Assembly: GCA_903899865.1 (NCBI GenBank)
Contig: CAIUKZ010000284.1
Coordinates: 1 to 13,467 of the forward strand
Source of the DNA: an uncultured Bacteroidales bacterium
GTDB lineage: Bacteria; Bacteroidota; Bacteroidia; Bacteroidales; Paludibacteraceae
Reading direction: 5' to 3'
DNA: 13,467 nt
Position numbers and translations under genes: made by a program. This document shows, one piece after another, positions 7,774 to 13,467 of the stretch (the first letter of the stretch is position 1; every line of letters begins with the position of its first letter). Under the pieces are notes generated by a model. That model was given only the letters and a program-made list of their open reading frames with translations, had not been told where the DNA came from and did not search any database.

Positions 7774-8961
7774 TTATTTAGCAAAATGAAAATAAAATCC
7801 AAATGTAAAATCAATTCCAGATCCATTAAGATTAGAAAATGTAGCATCGTTGGGTTTTACATTGCTACCCATCTCAGTATATTGATAGTTTACATTATAA
7901 TATTTCAAGCCAAATGTATATGATGTTTTTTCAGACAATAATACATCAAATACAACAGAAGCATGATAACCTAAGGCTGGCAAGTAATTTAATTTTACAT
8001 CCGCATTATTAATCCATGCACCAGTTACAGACATAGAACCTAGAGAATAAAGTCCCAAACCACCTCCTAATCTGAATTTCATATAATCACCTTTCACTGG
8101 GATGATTAATGCAGGCGTAACTAACAATGCTAACCTATCAAATGCAGCTTCGCCATTTTTAATAGTAGTGGATAATGTACTTCCCTGATAGAACAAATTC
8201 CATGAAAGATCGAAATTTTTACTATACTCATGTCCATATTCAAGCCCAATAAAAGCTCCTCCACCAGCACTTAAAGTTAAATCAGTGTTTTTATCTGTTT
8301 TTCCCAGCACATTGTTTTGAATACCACCTCCACCTCCAAAAACAAGACCTATTCTTGAATTTAATTTTTTTTCAATAATTGGTTGAAATTTTTGAGGTTT
8401 TAAATAGCCACCCTCCACAATAGATTTTCCATTTGGGGCTGGAAAAAGTTCTAATACAGGAATACCACTCCAAAATCCAGTAACATAATATGAGGCAATA
8501 TAATAGGTGTTTCCAGCTTCCACGTTTAGTTTCAAAACTGCTGTATCACCTAATGCACTTGAAAACTTATGAGTCCCAGGTTTTAATTCTACTTGATAAT
8601 ATGAATTATAACCTAATCTTACAATTGGCTGATTATCAATGAATATTTTCATTGTAATAGCTGTGCCAGGAGAAAATGGTGGTCTGAAGATATAAATTTT
8701 GGCCAACGAATCTCTATTTTTATTTTCTACAACAGTTGTTTGAGAATTAATCAAAGATTCTTTAGTGTTTTGTATAAGAGACTTTGAAATATAGGTTTGC
8801 TTCAGTTCTCCATTAGTATTTTCTTCAATAAATACTGCTGTGTCCGATTTACTCACAATCTTACAAGGTATTATTCTTCCATCTTTTAACGAAAGTGTAT
8901 CCTGAGATTTTAGTACTAAAACCGTTTGTAAAAACATCAATAAAACAATTGCTTTTCTCAT
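7774..8961 (-). CDS. DUF2846-like domain plus outer-membrane beta-barrel protein, 395 aa
   Basis: A cell-envelope protein of unknown role. Signal peptide at 1-19 (MRKAIVLLMFLQTVLVLKS). A short domain (about 20-65, DTLSLKDGRIIPCKI...) resembles N-terminal segments of many secreted Bacteroidota proteins. The DUF2846-like region (about 86-180) has AKIYIFRPPFSPGTA, a Y-x-x-V-x-L-K-P-G-T-H turn and the NTYYIASYYV strand. From about 203 to the end there are alternating amphipathic strands rich in Gly, Tyr and Phe, ending in FGFYFHFAK, as expected of an outer-membrane barrel. A GGGGG run lies at about 209-213. The domain pairing is inferred by eye. The gene is bracketed by the real topB end and its broken copy, so it may have arrived together with that duplication. 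There is no clear TAnnTTTG in its immediate leader. Confidence 0.82.
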   Translation of the reverse strand: MRKAIVLLMFLQTVLVLKSQDTLSLKDGRIIPCKIVSKSDTAVFIEENTNGELKQTYISKSLIQNTKESLINSQTTVVENKNRDSLAKIYIFRPPFSPGTAITMKIFIDNQPIVRLGYNSYYQVELKPGTHKFSSALGDTAVLKLNVEAGNTYYIASYYVTGFWSGIPVLELFPAPNGKSIVEGGYLKPQKFQPIIEKKLNSRIGLVFGGGGGIQNNVLGKTDKNTDLTLSAGGGAFIGLEYGHEYSKNFDLSWNLFYQGSTLSTTIKNGEAAFDRLALLVTPALIIPVKGDYMKFRLGGGLGLYSLGSMSVTGAWINNADVKLNYLPALGYHASVVFDVLLSEKTSYTFGLKYYNVNYQYTEMGSNVKPNDATFSNLNGSGIDFTFGFYFHFAK

Positions 8962-9334
8962 TTTTCTCTTTTGATTAATATTATTTTGATATAAATTTAT
9001 GAAGTTCTAGATATTTGATTTCAAGTTAAATGTATTCAACAACAAGATTTATATTAACACTCTACACTTAGCTAATTAATCATAAAACGATGAAACAACT
9101 CACATGTCAAGGATAAAGTGATGAAATATTTACTAGCACAAAATTAGTTAATAATATTAACAATACCCAACACTCAATACTTTATATTTTAAAATATTTG
9201 TATCATATTTAATTAAAAATCAAACTATTGAAGTCGTAAATTTTCATTTATCGCATCAAAAACTATTTGAGTGTTTTCGATAAAACACAACTATTATACT
9301 CATTCTAAATCATCGCTATTTCACTTAACTCCCT
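8962..9334. other. AT-rich intergenic region, no gene seen
   Basis: These 373 bp lie between topB and the 395-aa gene and are strongly AT-rich with stops in all frames. They hold the likely topB terminator hairpin (9271-9288) and presumably the promoter of the 395-aa gene, though I cannot locate a convincing -33/-7 pair. No small RNA or repeat is recognisable. Confidence 0.6.
9271..9288 (-). terminator. Possible topB terminator hairpin
   Basis: GTGTTTT (9271-9277) and AAAACAC (9282-9288) form a perfect 7-bp stem with a 4-base loop, 46 bp past the topB stop on the minus strand. A short T-run (GTTTTTG) follows about 9 bases later. The stem is AT-rich, so termination may be weak. Confidence 0.4.
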
Positions 9335-11242
9335 TCAAAACCCCACCCGATACGAACATCCGCTTTTCCACTCGCTGCATCCGTAGGCGGTGTTGCCTTT
9401 GAGCAGGGTGCCTTTGCCGCAGAGGGGGCAGGGAGTTCCTTCCAGTTGCTTGGATTTTGCTTGTATCTCGGCTATGGTTCGGTTGTCGGATTTTACGTTG
9501 AATACCACTTGTGTCACCATGGCTTTGAGTTCGTCCAAGAAATCTTTGGCTTGGTATTCGCCTTTTTCCACTTGACGCAGTTTTTTCTCCCACAGTCCGG
9601 TGAGTTCTGCCGACTTGAGCAAGTCTTCTTGTATGGTCAGAATCAAATCTACTCCCGTGTTGGTGGCAATGAGGTTTTTGCGTTCCTTGCGGATATAGTC
9701 GCGCTTAAAGAGCGTTTCGATGATGGAGGCACGGGTAGATGGTCGGCCTATGCCATTCTCTTTCAGGGCATCGCGCAGTTCGTCATTATCCACCAACTTA
9801 CCTGCCGTCTCCATGGCACGTAGCAGCGTGGCTTCGGTATAAGGTTTTGGTGGCGATGTCCATTTCTCGGCAAGAGTAGGTTCGTGCGGTCCGCTTTCGC
9901 CTTTCACAAAGATGGGTAAGGTACGTTCTTCGGTTTCGTCCAGGTCTTTGTCCTGAGGTTTGTTGAACACCACACGCCAGCCCATGTCCAGGATTTGCTT
10001 TCCGTTTACTTTAAATTCTACCTTGTCCACTTCCCCCAGCACGGTGGTGGTGGCTATTTTACATTCGGGGTAAAAGTTGGCTATGAAGCGCCGAGCCACC
10101 AAATCAAACACCGCTTTTTCGGTATCAGTCAGTGCAGTAGGATGTACGCCTGTGGGTATAATGGCATGGTGATCGGTTACCTTGGAGTTGTCAAATACCT
10201 TTTTCGACTTTTCTATTTTCTTCTCCAACAACGGTTTAGTGAGCAATTCGTAGTCTTTGATTCCTTTCAGAATATCTGGTATTTTCGGATAGATATCGTC
10301 GCTCAGGTAGGTAGTGTCCACACGTGGATAGGTGGTAATTTTCTTCTCGTACAGGCTTTGGATAATCTTGAGCGTCTCGTCGGCCGAGTACCCAAATTTC
10401 TTGTTGCACTCCACTTGCAAGGAGGTGAGATCAAACAGGCGTGGGGCAGATTCGGTGCCTTTCTTGGTGCTGATATCAGTCACAAAAAATTCATTGGCTT
10501 TCACCGTTTGGAGAAACAGCTCGCCTTCCTGCACTGAACTAAATCTGCCCTGTGATGCCGAAAACACGGTATCGCGGTACGTAGTTTTCAATTCCCAGTA
10601 GGCTTGTGGAACGAAATTTTCTATCTCCAATTGTCGATTCACAATCAGCGCCAGCGTAGGTGTCTGCACCCTTCCGATAGAGAGTACTTGCCCTCGTTTG
10701 CCGTACTTGAGTGAATAGAGACGTGTGGCATTCATGCCTAGCAACCAGTCGCCGATGGCACGTGATAGTCCAGCTTCATACAGTCGTTGGAATTCCGATT
10801 GGTCTTTGAGTTTGGCAAAGCCCTCGCGGATGGCTTCTTCTGTCAGTGACGAAATCCAAAATCGCTTTACGGGGCATTTGCATCGTGCTTTCTGCATCAC
10901 CCATCGCTGGATGAGTTCTCCTTCTTGACCCGCATCACCACAGTTGACCACCTCATCGGCCGTAGCCATTAGCTTTTCGATGACGTAAAACTGCTTTTGA
11001 ATGCCGCTATCGTTGGTTACTTTGATGGCGAATTGCGTAGGTATCATGGGTAAATGACTGAGTGCCCATGGTTTCCAGTCGGGAGTATATTCGTGCGGTT
11101 CGAAAAGTGCACAGAGGTGCCCAAATGTCCAAGTAACCTGATAGCCATTACCCTCCATGTATCCATCTTTCTTGGTGTTGGCACCAAGAACTTGAGCTAT
11201 ATCACGCGCCACACTGGGCTTTTCGGCAATGCAAACAACCAT
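9335..11242 (-). CDS. topB: DNA topoisomerase III (type IA)
   Basis: A 635-aa type IA topoisomerase that relaxes and decatenates DNA by single-strand passage in the cytoplasm. The TOPRIM domain starts at the N-terminus with AEKPSVARDIA (E7). Its acidic motif reads GDAGQEGEL (102-110), a variant of the usual DxDREGE. The ATRLYS and SIGRVQTPTLALI (188-200) segments are typical of the family. The catalytic tyrosine is Y305 in ITTYPRVDTTYLSDD, and the later DHHAIIPTG (358-366) and GIGRPSTRASII motifs are present. A C4 zinc ribbon ends the protein (C605, C608, C622, C629). The length is close to E. coli TopB (653 aa). The ATG at 11240-11242 fits the family N-terminus exactly, preceded by a purine-rich AAAGAA. 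Its base composition is richer in GC than its AT-rich neighbours. Its last 140 bp are duplicated at 7537-7675. Confidence 0.96.
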   Translation of the reverse strand: MVVCIAEKPSVARDIAQVLGANTKKDGYMEGNGYQVTWTFGHLCALFEPHEYTPDWKPWALSHLPMIPTQFAIKVTNDSGIQKQFYVIEKLMATADEVVNCGDAGQEGELIQRWVMQKARCKCPVKRFWISSLTEEAIREGFAKLKDQSEFQRLYEAGLSRAIGDWLLGMNATRLYSLKYGKRGQVLSIGRVQTPTLALIVNRQLEIENFVPQAYWELKTTYRDTVFSASQGRFSSVQEGELFLQTVKANEFFVTDISTKKGTESAPRLFDLTSLQVECNKKFGYSADETLKIIQSLYEKKITTYPRVDTTYLSDDIYPKIPDILKGIKDYELLTKPLLEKKIEKSKKVFDNSKVTDHHAIIPTGVHPTALTDTEKAVFDLVARRFIANFYPECKIATTTVLGEVDKVEFKVNGKQILDMGWRVVFNKPQDKDLDETEERTLPIFVKGESGPHEPTLAEKWTSPPKPYTEATLLRAMETAGKLVDNDELRDALKENGIGRPSTRASIIETLFKRDYIRKERKNLIATNTGVDLILTIQEDLLKSAELTGLWEKKLRQVEKGEYQAKDFLDELKAMVTQVVFNVKSDNRTIAEIQAKSKQLEGTPCPLCGKGTLLKGNTAYGCSEWKSGCSYRVGF

Positions 11243-11284
11243 TTCTTTAATTGATAATGAATAATTGACAATTGATAATTATCC

Positions 11285-11337
11285 GATGAGGGTACTACTG
11301 GGCAGTAGATACAAAGATACGAAAAATGGTTGAAAGG
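11285..11337 (-). promoter_or_regulatory. topB promoter with overlapping dyad operator
   Basis: On the minus strand TATCTTTG (11312-11319) matches the Bacteroidota -7 consensus TAnnTTTG and lies about 70 bp before the topB start. No good -33 TTG is seen. Directly downstream, around the expected transcription start, is a dyad: CTACTG-GG-CAGTAG (11295-11308), extended by GTA/TAC with a one-base offset (11292-11312). It could be an operator or an RNA hairpin at the 5' end of the message. The whole segment is repeated at 11964-12016. Confidence 0.55.
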
Positions 11338-11351
11338 CGTGAGGGGTAATT
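11285..11351. repeat. 67-bp direct repeat, copy 1
   Basis: The first 53 bp (11285-11337) are identical to 11964-12016, and the next 14 bp match at 11 positions (offset 679 throughout). The repeat contains the topB -7 element and dyad. With copy 2 it brackets the decayed toxin-antitoxin module. Confidence 0.95.
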
Positions 11352-11453
11352 CTCTACAATCACTTCTCACAAAAGTCAGATAGTTGGAGTTGAAATCAGG
11401 GCTGGGTAATTGGGAAAAGTCAATCAGTTGGGGATTGTAGGTGTACTGATTTT

Positions 11454-11550
11454 TTACTTGAACTTTATTTTTTTGGGATGTTGTCTAGTGTCGAAAATCC
11501 GCAATAATTCAATATGAGATTTCTTTTTCCTATAAAATTTGCTTAGGCAT
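11454..11550 (-). pseudogene. Internally deleted RelE/ParE-type toxin
   Basis: The toxin start survives as ATG CCT AAG CAA ATT (MPKQI, 11536-11550), overlapping the antitoxin stop in the layout usual for type II modules. The next bases switch abruptly into another frame encoding 28 residues that end at TAA 11454-11456. These contain HIELLRIFDTRQHPKK, the typical C-terminal strand and tail of RelE/ParE-fold toxins (I-x-I-L-R-I-x-x-x-R-x-x-P). About 60 central residues are therefore missing, including most of the catalytic core. The family assignment rests on this C-terminal motif and on gene order. It cannot encode a working toxin. Confidence 0.75.
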
Positions 11551-11790
11551 GACCTGTTTTATTTCTTAATGCAGACATGACATCCTGATGTACAATTCCT
11601 TTGCCATGGTTTAGCTCTTTGATTGCTGCTTCAATCCCTTTTTGTTCAGCTTTCGAAACCCCTATCCTTTGGTGGTCTCTTTCTTACTGTTCACATAATT
11701 AAGCAATACTCCATAAAATTCTTTAAGCTTTGTGGCATCCAAGGTATCAACCTGACGGAAAATCTGTAGCTTTATTTCATCAGTACTCAT
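11543..11790 (-). pseudogene. Frameshifted type II antitoxin gene
   Basis: From ATG 11788-11790 the frame encodes MSTDEIKLQIFRQVDTLDAT... and stops after 42 residues at TAG (11662-11664). One base back, the frame continues as VSKAEQKGIEAAIKELNHGK, GIVHQDVMSALRNKTGHA and stops at TAA 11543-11545. Joined, they give about 80 aa, the normal size of Bacteroidota antitoxins with a helical N-terminus and a 'KGI...AI.EL..GKGI.H..VM..LR' C-terminus partnered with RelE/ParE toxins. A single-base deletion near 11667 explains the break. The toxin start overlaps its stop. The antitoxin identity comes from family resemblance and neighbour; a sequencing error is the main alternative to a real frameshift. 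Confidence 0.78.
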
Positions 11791-11812
11791 AGTTTCCTAT
11801 TTTTAGTTTGTG

Positions 11813-11820
11813 CAAAGATA
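11813..11820 (-). promoter_or_regulatory. -7 element of the decayed antitoxin gene
   Basis: TATCTTTG on the minus strand matches TAnnTTTG and ends 22 bases before the antitoxin ATG, the distance expected for a short leader. A -33 TTG is not evident. Confidence 0.5.
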
Positions 11821-11963
11821 AAAAATGTTTACACGTATCTATTCCTTACTAATAAAATAATTTTCGAATTTAGGTGCCTTGTAGTAGAGTTAGATACCAA
11901 TAGCTAAAACACAATAACTAGGAACCCAATCAACCATCTCTTATAATTAATAAACAAGAACTT

Positions 11964-12030
11964 GATGAGGGTACTACTGGGCAGTAGATACAAAGATACG
12001 AAAAATGGTTGAAAGGAGGGAGGGGGAATT
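11964..12030. repeat. 67-bp direct repeat, copy 2 (duplicated topB promoter region)
   Basis: Second copy of 11285-11351, in the same orientation. It carries the same -7 element (11991-11998, minus strand) and dyad (11971-11991). It would direct transcription toward the antitoxin remnant, about 200 bp downstream. It ends 36 bp from the stop codon of the methyltransferase remnant. Confidence 0.95.
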
Positions 12031-12066
12031 AGCGAGTAGGAAATTTGAACCTGTGGGTGAAATTTC

Positions 12067-12651
12067 CTAGTTTTTTCGATACAGCAGTTTAATTATTTTC
12101 TTTAGTTGTTGTCTTGTCTGAAAATTAAACTGTTGAACGATGATTTGTATCATTCGAAATTTGAAAATAGACCATTGATAGTTGAACGAAAATGAAAATT
12201 CATTAAAATTTTCAATCGACTGAATGTATTGATTTGATAAATATTCGATGTTCTTTTTGTAATCTATCATTCCCTCAGGGACATTGCTCTTTTTAGTGAT
12301 AATTGCAAAAACTTCCTTTCCTGCTTCCACAGTTTTAATGTGAGCAAAAGATTGTAATAGCGAAGAGATGTTGGTGGAGGAATCCTTATTCCAAATTATT
12401 AACTCATCATTTTCTATGCAAATATTGAATTGGTGAAAACCTTTGTAATGTTCTGTTTCAGCTTCGTTTTTAAAATGTTTTAAATACAAAACACCATTAA
12501 TTTCTAAACCTTCCATGCACTCAATAATTCCCTTGATTGGATTTTCACTGTGATCCAAGGCATTTTGAACAATGATTAAGGATGCTTTTTGAGGGATGAA
12601 TGAAGAAATATATTCAATAAAGCCAAAGGTTACATTTGGAACATCTAGTGA
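12067..12651 (-). pseudogene. C-terminal remnant of a class I SAM-dependent methyltransferase
   Basis: An open frame of 194 codons runs from just inside an in-frame TAG (12652-12654) to the stop at 12067-12069. It lacks a credible start: the only nearby candidate is a TTG at 12558 inside the conserved core. The sequence VPNVTFGFIEYISSFIPQ, then IIVQNALDHSENPIKGI, then GVLYLKHFKNEAETEHYKGF and HQFNICIENDELIIWN follows the second half of a methyltransferase domain (the NALDHS..P motif IV region, the VLYLKHF strand and a NEAE..Y.G.HQFN tail). The SAM-binding N-terminal half is missing, and no frame upstream restores it. Relatives often sit in surface-polysaccharide loci, but nothing here shows the substrate. 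Most likely a 5'-truncated pseudogene; the subfamily is uncertain. Confidence 0.6.
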
Positions 12652-12654
12652 CTA

Positions 12655-13447
12655 TGCATTGGACAACATCAATGTTGAACTTAAAACAAAAGATTAAAAG
12701 CATATTGATATTGTTTTTGATAAACAAGCAATTATTAGATACAACGATGTGTTCAGATTTATGCTGAAACTTAAAAGAGCGTTGTTTGTTTGCTAATAAC
12801 GAGAATTCTTCAAAAGACATCGAACCAAATTTTATTAGTCGAAGATACATAGCGCTTCAAACATCCAAGAAGGACTGCTTATTAAAAATCGCTAGTTAAT
12901 TGATAAATTACTTCATCAGCTAGCAATTATGCAGTAATCTCTATTGCATTGCTGTAAAAATTTAGAATACTATTTTTGTACCAAACTTGATAGTTGTGTC
13001 CAGTCTTTGTTGGGACGTCTCGAGAATGTTGATAACATGGACACAATAATTGATTTACATAAGGAATATATGCAAAAGGTAACTTAGGTGTGTTTAATGG
13101 ACATATAAGGCAAATTTTTGTAAAAAGAAGTAATTTCACTTTTATCATGCGCAATAGAATACAGAAAAATTATAAACACATATATTTTGACGGACAATTT
13201 AGATGATTCTGACGCTGAAATGACAAATTAAGATACAATCGGAGTATTCTGTGTGACAAGTCCGGATTTAATGCAGAATATGAGGAAGTGTTTTGAGGAA
13301 TGTGATTTACTTCACACAAGGTATTAGAACTGTATCCAAACAATTATTAAAGCATTAAAAGTAACGCAGACAAGGGCAGGTGACATAAATAATCTTTCCC
13401 TTGCTTCCAATTTATTGAATTTCAATTAATTTTATAACTGAGAACTT
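12655..13447. other. AT-rich region without a recognisable gene
   Basis: Nearly 800 bp with scattered stops in every frame. The longest minus-strand frames (12614-12850, 78 codons; 12927-13154, 75 codons) have no recognisable motif. The first overlaps the methyltransferase frame, so I do not call either a gene. The region probably contains further decayed accessory sequence, but I cannot identify any parent gene. No RNA gene, tandem repeat or terminator was seen. Confidence 0.5.
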
Positions 13448-13467
13448 GGGGTTTTGGGGTTTTGGGG
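13448..13467. repeat. Telomere-like G4T4 tandem repeat at the window edge
   Basis: The last 20 bases are (GGGGTTTT)2GGGG, two and a half exact units, cut by the window end. Three G4 tracts separated by T4 spacers are visible; a fourth just outside would complete an intramolecular G-quadruplex motif. The full length is unknown. Confidence 0.85.

Noticed and set aside
7476..7781. A 101-codon + strand frame between the 332-aa and 395-aa genes
   Set aside because: It runs antisense through the topB fragment; the same antisense frame appears opposite the real topB end, so it is a by-product of the duplication.
9321..9593. A 90-codon minus-strand frame at the end of topB
   Set aside because: It overlaps the conserved zinc-ribbon coding frame of topB in another register, and its Arg/Gln/Ser-rich product has no domain.
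11660..11672. Programmed frameshifting in the antitoxin gene
   Set aside because: There is no X_XXY_YYZ slippery heptamer at the break, and the downstream toxin is also destroyed, so simple decay is the better explanation.
12614..12850. A 78-codon minus-strand frame upstream of the methyltransferase remnant
   Set aside because: It has no motif and no homology I recognise, and its 3' end overlaps the better-supported methyltransferase frame.
12927..13154. A 75-codon minus-strand frame with four cysteines
   Set aside because: The cysteine spacing does not match a zinc or iron-sulfur motif, the composition looks like AT-rich noise, and no leader signals are visible.
1..13467. CRISPR array, tRNA, rRNA or transposase
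   Set aside because: No regularly spaced repeats, cloverleaf or rRNA-like segments or transposase motifs were seen on either strand; the direct repeats present are pairs, not arrays.

Overview
The window looks like a chromosomal segment of a Bacteroidota bacterium. The evidence is the family content (very large periplasmic M16 peptidases in tandem, a DUF2846 plus outer-membrane-barrel protein, a Bacteroidota-type topoisomerase III), AT-rich leaders with no clear Shine-Dalgarno sequence, and -7 promoter elements of the TAnnTTTG type. No genus can be named from this sequence alone. Apart from the tail of one + strand gene at the left edge, all recognisable genes lie on the minus strand.

Left part (1-6491). 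A + strand gene ends at 131 and converges on two tandem, full-length M16 zinc peptidase paralogues of 939 aa each. A strong bidirectional terminator (161-198) and REP-like hairpins (230-285) separate them. The paralogues share a duplicated upstream block and an almost identical 5' end (about 94% identity over about 260 bp) but diverge strongly after that, which suggests gene conversion. One copy has 84 extra bases, including a palindrome, in its leader.

Middle part (6492-11350). A 332-aa secreted or membrane protein of unknown function is followed by a 139-bp, nearly perfect copy of the 3' end of topB. Then come a 395-aa DUF2846/beta-barrel protein, a 373-bp AT-rich gap and the intact DNA topoisomerase III gene (topB). 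The broken topB tail and the real one are direct repeats around the 395-aa gene, so this block was built by duplication or by insertion at the end of topB. An 18-bp inverted repeat sits at the two outer edges of the block.

Right part (11285-13467). The topB promoter region, with a -7 element and an overlapping dyad, is repeated 679 bp upstream as a 67-bp direct repeat. Between the copies is a decayed type II toxin-antitoxin module: a frameshifted antitoxin and a toxin that keeps only its first five codons and its last 28. Upstream lies the C-terminal remnant of a SAM-dependent methyltransferase. About 800 bp of AT-rich sequence with no recognisable gene follows, and the window ends in a telomere-like G4T4 repeat. 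This right part reads as a graveyard of accessory genes upstream of the housekeeping gene topB.

I found no CRISPR array, tRNA, rRNA, transposase or integrase. I saw no convincing new multi-gene system; the most interesting signals are the duplications, conversions and decayed modules described in the findings.
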